A stretch of DNA of 64,000 bases from Rhodoferax bucti (GTDB taxonomy: Bacteria > Pseudomonadota > Gammaproteobacteria > Burkholderiales > Burkholderiaceae_C), in the NCBI RefSeq assembly GCF_005876985.1, contig NZ_VAHD01000005.1, forward strand, positions 62,001 through 126,000, given 5' to 3'. The notes under the pieces were generated by a model. That model was given only the letters and a program-made list of their open reading frames with translations, had not been told where the DNA came from and made no database searches. Below are positions 9,697 through 16,857 of this stretch, in pieces (within the stretch, counting starts at the first letter, position 1; each line of letters opens with the position of its first letter). Both the position numbers and the translations under genes were made by a program.

Positions 9697-9971
9697 GCGG
9701 CGTTATGAATCAAACCCCTTTCTCCCTCCGCATCATCGTCGCCGACGGCGACCCCGACGGCCTGCGCATCGTCGACAAGTCCAACTGGATCGGCAAGCCG
9801 CTGGTATTCCCGCGTGCGCTGCTGCCGAAGGTGAAGGCCCGGCCCGAGCTGGCGCAAACCGGGGTGTACCTGCTGCTGGGGCCGCGCATCGGCTTCACCA
9901 CCATGGCTAGGCAAAGATTTGCTTCTGTTTTGATAGCTGCTCGCGCTGTATCCATGGGCGCAAGAACCTGA
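9693..9971 (+). pseudogene. GIY-YIG-family protein, 3'-truncated by dispersed repeat
   Basis: The start (GTG 9693, or ATG 9705) overlaps the OLD-like stop. The first ~70 residues ([20 protein letters not shown]... [10 protein letters not shown]) match, from memory, the N-terminal part of GIY-YIG nuclease-family proteins common beside type I systems. In those proteins GPR is followed by the YIG motif and over 150 more residues. Here the frame instead runs into dispersed repeat copy 3 and stops ([20 protein letters not shown]). The YIG catalytic segment is absent, so the product should be inactive as a nuclease. The loss looks like replacement of the 3' end at the repeat boundary. Confidence 0.75.
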
Positions 9972-9975
9972 TTTG
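9917..9975 (+). repeat. Dispersed palindromic repeat, copy 3
   Basis: TTTTGATAGCTGCTCGCGC core, then GGGCGCAAGAACCTGATTT. It forms the broken 3' end of the GIY-YIG reading frame and lies 11 bases before the PPC gene. Confidence 0.8.
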
Positions 9976-9986
9976 GCATAGAGACT

Positions 9987-10406
9987 ATGAAGACGCTTCC
10001 CATCCGTCTGCCCCCCGGCCAAGACCTGCGCGCAGCGCTGGAAGCCGCTGTCCAGGCCCAGAACTGCCGCGCAGCGTTTGTGTTGTCCGGCATCGGCAGC
10101 CTGTCCACGGCGGGCATCCGGCTGGCGGGGGCCGCGCAGCCTACGCGGTTGACCGAGAGCATGGAGATCCTCACCCTCTCGGGTACCGTGGCCGCCGGTG
10201 GCGACAAAACGGCTTCGCACATGCACATGGCCATTTCCACCGCCACGGGGCAGGTGCTGGGCGGGCATGTGGCGCCGGGCTGCATCGTGCTCACCACGGC
10301 CGAGGTGCTGCTGGCCCTGCTGCCCGACTGGCAGTTCACCCGTGAGCCGGATGCAGCCACCGGCTATGACGAGCTGGTGATACGGGCGCGGAGTGGACTG
10401 GAATAG
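9987..10406 (+). CDS. PPC-domain (DUF296) putative DNA-binding protein
   Basis: 139-residue single-domain protein of the PPC/DUF296 family. It shows the conserved histidine cluster (ASHMHMAIS) and the strand-turn GQVLGGHVAPGC that bind metal in this trimeric fold. Bacterial members are poorly characterised; DNA binding is inferred from plant AT-hook proteins carrying the same domain. ATG start, 11 bases downstream of a dispersed repeat. High GC and core-like composition suggest it belongs to the resident chromosome, and that the restriction genes were assembled around it. Its job in the locus is unknown. Confidence 0.8.
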   Translation: MKTLPIRLPPGQDLRAALEAAVQAQNCRAAFVLSGIGSLSTAGIRLAGAAQPTRLTESMEILTLSGTVAAGGDKTASHMHMAISTATGQVLGGHVAPGCIVLTTAEVLLALLPDWQFTREPDAATGYDELVIRARSGLE

Positions 10407-10410
10407 CATA

Positions 10411-10448
10411 AATACCCATTTTGGGTATTAAAATGCCCAAAATGGGTA
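10411..10448 (+). promoter_or_regulatory. Twin palindromic operator over the MNT gene start
   Basis: Site 1, AATACCCATTTTGGGTATT (10411-10429), has perfect 8-bp arms around TTT. Site 2, TGCCCAAAATGGGTA (10434-10448), shares the CCCA/TGGG arms around AAA with one imperfect pair. Site 2 covers both candidate ATG codons (10433, 10442) of the winged-helix nucleotidyltransferase gene, which suggests autorepression. Confidence 0.65.
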
Positions 10449-11065
10449 CTCAGCCTTCCGCCAACACCACCATGCCACGCACCAGCCTTGCCGCCGCCTT
10501 GTTTTCTGGCACGCAGCAGCGCGTGCTGGGCTTGCTGTTCGGCCAGCCGGAGCGGAGCTTTTACGCCACCGAGCTGATCAGTCTGGCCGGGGTGGGCTCT
10601 GGGGCGGTACAACGCGAATTGGCGCGGCTGGCCCAAAGTGGTTTGGTCACGGTCAAGCCGGTAGGCAACCAAAAGCATTACCAAGCCAACCCGGCTTCGC
10701 CCATCTATGCTGAGCTGTGCGGCGTGGTGCGCAAGACGGTGGGCTTGGCGGAGCCTTTGCGCTCAGCGCTGGCTCCGCTGGCAACGCAGATCAAAGCGGC
10801 TTTTGTCTATGGCTCGATTGCCAAAAAAGAAGACACGGCCAGCAGTGACATTGACTTGATGCTGCTCAGCGACACATTGACGTTTGCCGACGTTATCCTG
10901 GCGCTGCAAGCAGCGACCGAAGAGTTGGGTCGCGAGGTCAACCCCAACATCTACACGCCACAAGACTTTGCCAAAAGGCTGAGCGAAGGTGGATCTTTTG
11001 TGTCGCGTGTGATGGCGCAGCCCAAGATCTGGCTGATAGGAGGACCTGATGACCTCGCCCTTTGA
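10433..11065 (+). CDS. Winged-helix / MNT-type nucleotidyltransferase (antitoxin-like)
   Basis: 210 residues from the ATG at 10433 (ATG 10442 equally possible). The N-terminal ~85 residues form a winged helix (TQQRVLGLLFGQPERSFYAT... GAVQRELARLAQSGLVTV). The C-terminal domain carries the minimal nucleotidyltransferase signature GSIAKKEDTASSDIDLM, with the GS and D-x-D catalytic residues. MNT proteins paired with HEPN partners act as antitoxins that AMPylate the HEPN toxin. The fused winged helix offers a built-in repressor, and twin palindromes cover its start. Its 3' end overlaps the HEPN-like gene by 17 bases. The pair sits inside the type I restriction operon. Confidence 0.8.
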   Translation: MPKMGTQPSANTTMPRTSLAAALFSGTQQRVLGLLFGQPERSFYATELISLAGVGSGAVQRELARLAQSGLVTVKPVGNQKHYQANPASPIYAELCGVVRKTVGLAEPLRSALAPLATQIKAAFVYGSIAKKEDTASSDIDLMLLSDTLTFADVILALQAATEELGREVNPNIYTPQDFAKRLSEGGSFVSRVMAQPKIWLIGGPDDLAL

Positions 11066-11477
11066 AAACCTGGCTGGCCCGGGCAAGGCACTGCGTGCCG
11101 AACCGCCGGATGCCAACGAATTTGCCGGCCTGCAGCGCATGGGTTTGGCGCGCTTGCACGATGCGCAGAAGCCGGGCTTGGCGCTGGAAAGCCAGTTTGA
11201 CCTGGCCTACAACGCCGCCCATGCGCTGTGTCTGGCGGCATTGCGCTGGCACGGCTACCGCTCGGGTAACCGCTTTATCGTTTTCCAACTGTTGCCACAC
11301 ACACTGGGCCTGGGGCCGGAGGTGTGGCGTGTATTGTCCAAATGCCACGACGCGCGCAACCTGGGCGAGTACGAGGGCATGCTCGAGGTGGACTCCCGCC
11401 TTGTGGCAGACCTCATTACCGCTTGCGGCCAAGTGGCAGCCAAATTGGGCGCCTTGCCTCCCATCCAAAAACCATGA
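11049..11477 (+). CDS. HEPN-domain-like protein, partner of MNT gene
   Basis: 142-residue helical protein with strong SD AGGAGG (11038-11043) five bases before its ATG and a 17-base overlap with the upstream MNT gene. Features that fit HEPN are the size, the helix LESQFDLAYNAAHALCLAALRWHGYR (typical of the nucleic-acid-binding HEPN core) and the position next to an MNT protein. The canonical R-x4-6-H ribonuclease motif is not clear: a KCHDARNL-x-EYEG segment (residues ~98-110) occupies the expected region. It could be a toxin or a binding module. The stop overlaps the hsdM ATG (ATGA), so HEPN and HsdM are translationally coupled. Confidence 0.65.
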   Translation: MTSPFENLAGPGKALRAEPPDANEFAGLQRMGLARLHDAQKPGLALESQFDLAYNAAHALCLAALRWHGYRSGNRFIVFQLLPHTLGLGPEVWRVLSKCHDARNLGEYEGMLEVDSRLVADLITACGQVAAKLGALPPIQKP

Positions 11478-12970
11478 ACACCACGACCAATTCCCTCGTC
11501 CAGAAGCTCTGGAACTACTGCAACGTGCTGCGCGACGATGGCATGAGCTATGGCGACTATGTGGAGCAGCTCACCTACCTGCTGTTCCTCAAAATGGCCG
11601 ACGAGCGCAGCGCGCCGCCTTACAACCAAGCCAGCATCGTGCCCGCCGCCTACGCCTGGCCCACGCTGCTGGCTAAGGACGGCGACGAGCTGTTTGACCA
11701 CTACCGCCACCTGTTGGAGAAGCTGGGACAAGAGAAAGGCACGCTGGGCCTGATTTTCGGCAAGGCGCAAAACAAGTTCCAGGACCCGGCCAAGCTGCGC
11801 CGCGTGATCGTCGATTTGATTGGTGCTGAGACCTGGACGGTGCTGGGCGCAGACGTGAAGGGCGATGCTTATGAGGGCTTGCTGGAAAAGAACGCGCAAG
11901 ACACCAAGAGTGGCGCAGGCCAGTACTTCACGCCCCGCGCGTTGATTCAGGCCATGGTGGACTGCATGGCCCCGCAACCGGGAGAGCGCATTACCGACCC
12001 GGCTTGCGGCACCGGTGGCTTTTTGTTTACAGCGCACAACTACATCACCAGCCACAACAAGAGCCTCACGCGCGAGCAGCTCAAGCACCTGAAGGAAAAA
12101 GCCTTCACCGGCTACGAGCTGGTGCAGGGCACGGCCCGTGTGTGCGCCATGAACATGATGCTGCACGGCATTGGTTCTGAGAAGCAGGTGCCCGTGGTGG
12201 TGGGTGACGCGCTGGCCGCCGACCCCGGCGAACGCTTTGAGGTGGTGCTGGCCAACCCGCCGTTTGGCAAGAAGAGCAGCACCGTCATCGTGGGCGAAGA
12301 CGGCCGCACCAGCACCGAAAAAGACACCATCGAGCGCGACGACTTTTGGGCGACCACCAGCAATAAGCAGCTCAACTTTGTGCAGCACATCAAAACCCTG
12401 CTTGCCACCCATGGTCGCGCAGCGGTGGTGTTGCCCGACAACGTGCTGTTTGAAGGCGGCGCAGGCGAGACCATTCGCAAAAAGCTGCTGCACGAATGCG
12501 ATGTGCACACGCTGCTGCGCCTGCCTACCGGCCTGTTCTACGCTCAGGGGGTCAAGGCGAATGTGCTCTTCTTTGAGAAGAAGGGCGCGAGTGAAACGCC
12601 GTGGACCAAGCAGCTCTGGATCTACGACCTGCGCACCAACAAACACTTCACCCTCAAGACCAACCCGCTGACTCGTGCGGACCTGGACGAGTTTGTAGAC
12701 CTGTATCAGGTGGGCAACCGCCACCAACGCGCCGCCACGTGGTCGCCCGAGAACCCGGACGGCCGCTGGCGCGCCTACAGCTATGACGAGCTGGTGGCCC
12801 GTGACAAGACCAGCTTGGACATCTTCTGGCTCAAAGATGATTCATTGGCCGACAGCGACAACCTGCCGGCACCCGGCGTGATTGCGCTGGAAATTGTGGA
12901 AGATCTACAAGCCGCTCTAGAACAGTTCAAGCTGATTGCGGCAGACATGACAGAGGACGCTATCGAATGA
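11474..12970 (+). CDS. hsdM: Type I restriction-modification methyltransferase subunit
   Basis: 498-residue N6-adenine methyltransferase; two HsdM plus one HsdS form the modification enzyme. The N-terminal helical HsdM_N domain starts LVQKLWNYCNVLRDDGMSY. SAM-binding motif I is DPACGTGGF (Asp175) and catalytic motif IV is NPPF (Asn261), preceded by GQYFTPRALI. The ATG at 11474 was chosen because it gives the family start and a 4-base overlap with the HEPN gene; an upstream in-frame extension would read through that gene. hsdM lies about 3.7 kb after hsdS, separated by five intervening genes, instead of next to it. It overlaps the deacetylase gene downstream by 4 bases. Confidence 0.95.
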   Translation: MNTTTNSLVQKLWNYCNVLRDDGMSYGDYVEQLTYLLFLKMADERSAPPYNQASIVPAAYAWPTLLAKDGDELFDHYRHLLEKLGQEKGTLGLIFGKAQNKFQDPAKLRRVIVDLIGAETWTVLGADVKGDAYEGLLEKNAQDTKSGAGQYFTPRALIQAMVDCMAPQPGERITDPACGTGGFLFTAHNYITSHNKSLTREQLKHLKEKAFTGYELVQGTARVCAMNMMLHGIGSEKQVPVVVGDALAADPGERFEVVLANPPFGKKSSTVIVGEDGRTSTEKDTIERDDFWATTSNKQLNFVQHIKTLLATHGRAAVVLPDNVLFEGGAGETIRKKLLHECDVHTLLRLPTGLFYAQGVKANVLFFEKKGASETPWTKQLWIYDLRTNKHFTLKTNPLTRADLDEFVDLYQVGNRHQRAATWSPENPDGRWRAYSYDELVARDKTSLDIFWLKDDSLADSDNLPAPGVIALEIVEDLQAALEQFKLIAADMTEDAIE

Positions 12971-14007
12971 AAACCTTTTACAACCACCTCCACGCCCAAC
13001 ACCAGGGCAAAGTCGAAATGTTCCGCGGCGCGCTGGTGCCGTGCTTTGAGGTGCCGGCCCGTGCCGACCATGTGCTGGCAGAGCTGCAGCGCCGCCAGTT
13101 GGGCGCCGTGCTGGAGCCGCAGGCCTTTGACGAGGCGGCGCTCACCGCCATCCACAGCCCGCGCTACCTGAACTTTTTGGCCACCGCCTGGGACCAGTGG
13201 GTGGCGCTGGACGCAGCCAATGCGGACAAGGACATCCTGCCCTCCGTCTGGCCCACGCGCACCTTCCGCACCGACATTGAGCCTGACAACTTCGCGGCCA
13301 AAGTGGGTCTGTATTCGTACGACGCAGGCACGCCCTTCACCAGCGGCACTTGGGTGGCCGCCCGCGCCGGTGCGAACTGCGCTCTGAGCGCCGCTCAAGT
13401 GGTGGTGGCCGGCGACCGCGCCGCCTTCGCCCTGAGCCGCCCGCCCGGGCACCATGCAGGTGCGGACTTTTTTGGTGGCTACTGCTTCCTGAACAACGCA
13501 GCGCTGGCCGCCCAGCACCTGCGCCATGCAGGCATGAAAAAGGTGGCGGTGCTGGATGTGGACTACCACCACGGCAACGGCACGCAGGCCATCTTTTTCG
13601 ACCGGCCCGATGTGTACTTCGCCAGCATTCACGGCGACCCGCGCACCGAGTACCCGTTCTATCTGGGCCATGCGGATGAAACTGGCTCCGGCGCTGGATT
13701 GGGTGCCAACCTCAACCTGCCGCTGCCTCGCGGTACCGACTACGCCACCTGGGCCCAGGCCCTGGAGACTGCCTTGGCGGGCATTGCACGCTTTGGTGCG
13801 GACGCGCTGGTGGTGTCGCTGGGCATGGATACCTTTGAGGGCGACCCGATTTCCGGCTTCAAGCTCAAGACGGACGACTACCTGCGCATCGGCGAGCGCC
13901 TGGCGAAAGCCGGCTTGCCCACCGTGTTCATCTTTGAAGGCGGTTACGCCGTGCAAGAGGTGGGGGTGAATGCGGTGAATGTGTTGCAGGGCTTTACCAA
14001 TCCGTAA
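12967..14007 (+). CDS. Histone deacetylase / acetylpolyamine amidohydrolase family enzyme
   Basis: 346-residue zinc amidohydrolase of the arginase-deacetylase fold. It has the active-site RPPGHHAG (His162, His163), the Zn-binding DVDYHHGNG (Asp197, Asp199, His201) and MDTFEGDP (Asp288), with FEGGY near the C-terminus. The first ~35 residues (MKTFYNHLHAQHQGKVEMFRG...) resemble bacterial acetylpolyamine deacetylases, so an acetylated polyamine or amide is a plausible substrate. The ATG overlaps the hsdM stop (ATGA). Whether it belongs functionally to the restriction locus or is simply the next resident gene is unclear. Confidence 0.9.
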   Translation: MKTFYNHLHAQHQGKVEMFRGALVPCFEVPARADHVLAELQRRQLGAVLEPQAFDEAALTAIHSPRYLNFLATAWDQWVALDAANADKDILPSVWPTRTFRTDIEPDNFAAKVGLYSYDAGTPFTSGTWVAARAGANCALSAAQVVVAGDRAAFALSRPPGHHAGADFFGGYCFLNNAALAAQHLRHAGMKKVAVLDVDYHHGNGTQAIFFDRPDVYFASIHGDPRTEYPFYLGHADETGSGAGLGANLNLPLPRGTDYATWAQALETALAGIARFGADALVVSLGMDTFEGDPISGFKLKTDDYLRIGERLAKAGLPTVFIFEGGYAVQEVGVNAVNVLQGFTNP

Positions 14008-14054
14008 CACGCACCGGGGCGGGTAGCCCGCCCGGAGCAGCTAAGCTTGCGTTT

Positions 14055-14759
14055 ATGACTTCGATTTTTCAAATCTGCAGCCCCGTGTGGCTGCGGCGCG
14101 GTGTGCGTGCCACCGTTGTGGCCATGGCTTGTGCCGTGGCTACCCCCGCACTGGTGCTGGCCCAGGGCGTGACAGCCACCCTCGACAACGCAGCTTCCAC
14201 AGAGCGGCTTATCTCCGAGTTCGGCGGCTGGATCGGCAACCGCCACGATGCGGATCAACTGGTCACCACCTTGCGCAGCGGCCGCCCGACGGCTACCGAA
14301 GGTGCGGCCAGCAAAGAACCAGCGACAGGACCTTTGGGTTACGGCGAAGTACGCCTGGCGCTCAAGCTCGCGCAAGGCGCACTGGCGCAGCAGGGCGTGG
14401 CCTACCCCAATCCGGATCAGCTGCAGGCGGCGTTGCATGGCGGTGTGTTGCGCACTCCGCAGGGCGAACAGGTGATGGATGGGGTCTTGCCCCAAAAGGC
14501 AAGGGGCACCGGCTGGGCCAACATGGCCGAGCGCTATGGCCTGACCACTGAAGATTTGCTGCCCCCGCCGGGCAAGGCCGTGACGGTAAAGAGCGTCAAG
14601 CAGTCGGCCGCCAAGGGCAAAGCCAAAGCGGGTGCCAAGAGCAAAGCATCTGCAAAAGCATCGGCTAAGGGTAAGGCCAAGGCTTCGGCGAAAAAACCGG
14701 TATCCAAGTCTGCCAGGCCAGCGGCCAAAGTCGTCAAAAAATCGACCTCGGGCAAATAA
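14055..14759 (+). CDS. Exported protein with lysine/alanine-rich histone-H1-like tail
   Basis: 234 residues. The N-terminal ~37 residues look like a signal peptide (RRGVRATVVAMACAVATPALVLAQG). A globular part of ~130 residues (ISEFGGWIGNRHDAD..., LALKLAQGALAQQG) is not one I recognise. The last ~50 residues are almost only Lys, Ala, Ser and Gly in a KAKA/KASA pattern. Such tails are typical of nucleoid or polyanion-binding proteins, but the signal peptide points outside the cytoplasm, where it could bind LPS or teichoic-type polymers. It is convergent with the MFS gene. Confidence 0.75.
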   Translation: MTSIFQICSPVWLRRGVRATVVAMACAVATPALVLAQGVTATLDNAASTERLISEFGGWIGNRHDADQLVTTLRSGRPTATEGAASKEPATGPLGYGEVRLALKLAQGALAQQGVAYPNPDQLQAALHGGVLRTPQGEQVMDGVLPQKARGTGWANMAERYGLTTEDLLPPPGKAVTVKSVKQSAAKGKAKAGAKSKASAKASAKGKAKASAKKPVSKSARPAAKVVKKSTSGK

Positions 14760-14792
14760 GCGTTTCGGGCCGCAAGGCCGCGTGGCGGTGGA

Positions 14793-15989
14793 TCAGGCCG
14801 GGTTACGGCGGGCGCGCAGCAGGGCGGCCAGACCCACGGCCGCCACCAGGATCAACACCGCCGGAAAAGCCACCGTGGCCGACCAGTCAATCAGCGCGCC
14901 GCTGATGCCGGAGGCCACCAGCCCGCCCAAGGTGTAGTTCAGCACCAGCACCGCGGTGCAGTTGACCAGGGCAATCCCTTTTTCGCGTGCGCCTATGTCG
15001 GTCATGCACAGGGTGTAGAGGCTGCTGCCGGCGGCGCCGAGCAAAAACACCACCGGCCACGCGACCCAGATGGCGTGCTCCACCAAAGGCAGGGCTGCAG
15101 CACACGCTAAGGCGACGGCGGCCACGGCCACCATCAGGCTGCGGCGGCCACGCACCGGGTCTGCAAACCGGTCTGCCGCCATGCCCACCGGAATGGCTGC
15201 CAGCGTGCTGCCCAGGCCGCTCACAGAAATCAACAACGCAGCTGCACTGGCGCCCAGACCCATGCTCAGGCCGTAGAGCGGCAGGATGGAGGCCAGGCCC
15301 AGCTCAAAGAAGCCGCCGATAAATCCGGCCAGCATCAGGATAGGGTGCTGCTGCACCGCCTGCCACAGGCCGCGCGGTCCGACGCTGGTGTTGCCGGCCT
15401 CTGCAGGAGTGGGGATGGGCGGTATGAACATGGTCCATACCAGGCCCAGGGTCAGCAGTGCGATCACCAGACCCAGCGCCACATGCCCTGTGCTGCCGGC
15501 CCAGGCCAAGAGGCTGGGGCCGATGATGAAGGTCGCGCCCACCATGGTGGCGTACATGCCCATGGTGCGCCCTAGGCGCTCGGGCGGCGAGAACTCGGCA
15601 ATCAAGGCCTCGGCCAGCACCCAGCGCATGCCGCCTGCAATGCCTGCCAGAAGCTCCAACACAAACCACACCGCTATGGAGTCGGTACTCAAGAAGCCTA
15701 CTGCCGCTGCCAGCGGCACGCCGGAGGCAAACCACATGGCGCTCCGGCGGCCCCATCGCCGCGTGAGCGCTGATGCAAAGGGCGTCACGATAAATATGCC
15801 CAACCAGGTGGTCGCCGCAAACAGGCCGGCGATGGTGGTGGACACCTCCCGCTCTGTGAGCAGCACCAGCATCAGCGGCGACAACATAAAGACGCCCGAG
15901 AGCTGAAACAGCGTGGAGCCGAACACGGCCAGCAAGCCTGTGCGGGAGCCGGGGTGCGCAGTGGCGCCGGTGGTGGGGTCGTTATGCAA
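14793..15989 (-). CDS. MFS transporter
   Basis: 398 residues from a TTG at 15989 that overlaps the stop of the upstream HAD gene. A longer upstream frame exists but would run through the HAD gene and is not membrane-like. About 12 hydrophobic segments are visible, with an MFS motif-A-like loop (ALTRRWGRRSAMWF) between TM2 and TM3 and a second-half counterpart (GMAADRFADPVRGRRS). The substrate is unknown; drug or sugar-type exporters share this size. It is the last gene of the likely prfC-HAD-MFS operon. Confidence 0.85.
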   Translation of the reverse strand: MHNDPTTGATAHPGSRTGLLAVFGSTLFQLSGVFMLSPLMLVLLTEREVSTTIAGLFAATTWLGIFIVTPFASALTRRWGRRSAMWFASGVPLAAAVGFLSTDSIAVWFVLELLAGIAGGMRWVLAEALIAEFSPPERLGRTMGMYATMVGATFIIGPSLLAWAGSTGHVALGLVIALLTLGLVWTMFIPPIPTPAEAGNTSVGPRGLWQAVQQHPILMLAGFIGGFFELGLASILPLYGLSMGLGASAAALLISVSGLGSTLAAIPVGMAADRFADPVRGRRSLMVAVAAVALACAAALPLVEHAIWVAWPVVFLLGAAGSSLYTLCMTDIGAREKGIALVNCTAVLVLNYTLGGLVASGISGALIDWSATVAFPAVLILVAAVGLAALLRARRNPA

Positions 15990-16842
15990 AAGAACGTGCT
16001 TCCAGAATGGCGCGGGCGACCTCGGCAAAACCTGCGCCTCGCGCAGAAGGCGTGAGGTAGGTCGGCAGGTGGCTGAGCTGTGGCACAAAGCGCGCAATGT
16101 TGGCCACGCCCGCGCTGTGGGTGAAGTGCTGGAACATGGCCTGGTCATTGCCCGAGTCGCCCACAAACACCCACTGGTCCAACTCGGTGCTCAGGTCACG
16201 ATCCAACAACTCGCGGACGATCCAACAGGCGCCGGTCCATTTGTTGAAGTCCCCGAAGCAGCCGTGGATGTGGATGCTGCTCACCGTGGTTTGCATGCCG
16301 TGGTTTTGCAGCAGGGCCAGCACGCGTTGCACCGTTTCGGCGGAGTGATGGGCGAATTCTGCGTAGTCGAACGCGAGGTCAGTTTCGCGGCCCGCGCTGT
16401 CGCGGCTGAGCTCCACGCCCGGCACTTCGGCGCAGACTTGGGCGGCAATGGCGTCCATGCGCAGCCGGTTGGCGGTGCGCACTTCAGCACTTTGTTGATA
16501 TCGTTTTGATAGCGCCCCGCGCATATCCGACGGGCGCTGGAGGTCAATTTGGCTCGTAATCGCGTAGGCAGGGCCGGGTACAAAAGCCACGGCCCCGTTC
16601 TCCGCCACCATGGCATCCACCGGCCAGGCCGGGCCGTTGGTGCCCGCCATGAAGGGCTCGCACCAGCCGATGGGCCGCCCGGTGATGGGAATAACCGTGA
16701 GCCCCGCAGCCTTCAAATCGCCCAGCGCTTGCAGCGCCTCAGGGGCGATGTGGCCGTCGTGGGTGAGGGTGTCGTCGATATCGGTGAACACCCCGCGGAT
16801 GGCACGGCGGCTGTCCACCGGCCATTGCGCCAGGGGTTTCAC
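15982..16842 (-). CDS. HAD-superfamily (Cof/IIB-type) phosphatase
   Basis: 286-residue cytoplasmic phosphatase. Motif I is FTDIDDTLT (nucleophile Asp), motif II-like ITGRPIGW, and motif III/IV FVGDSGNDQAMF near the C-terminus. The large cap between motifs and this spacing are typical of HAD-IIB hydrolases acting on sugar phosphates (mannosyl-3-phosphoglycerate or trehalose-6-phosphate phosphatase-like). It starts 15 bases after prfC. Dispersed repeat copy 4 lies inside the gene and is translated in frame in the cap (around SQIDLQRPSDMRGALSKRYQ), an insertion the enzyme apparently tolerates. Confidence 0.85.
   Translation of the reverse strand: MKPLAQWPVDSRRAIRGVFTDIDDTLTHDGHIAPEALQALGDLKAAGLTVIPITGRPIGWCEPFMAGTNGPAWPVDAMVAENGAVAFVPGPAYAITSQIDLQRPSDMRGALSKRYQQSAEVRTANRLRMDAIAAQVCAEVPGVELSRDSAGRETDLAFDYAEFAHHSAETVQRVLALLQNHGMQTTVSSIHIHGCFGDFNKWTGACWIVRELLDRDLSTELDQWVFVGDSGNDQAMFQHFTHSAGVANIARFVPQLSHLPTYLTPSARGAGFAEVARAILEARSFA
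16491..16552 (+). repeat. Dispersed palindromic repeat, copy 4 (inside HAD gene)
   Basis: TTTTGATAGCGCCCCGCGCATAT core then GGGCGCTGGAGGTCAATTT. It lies within the HAD phosphatase coding region without breaking its frame. Confidence 0.75.
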
Positions 16843-16857
16843 GTGGGGGCCTTTTGT

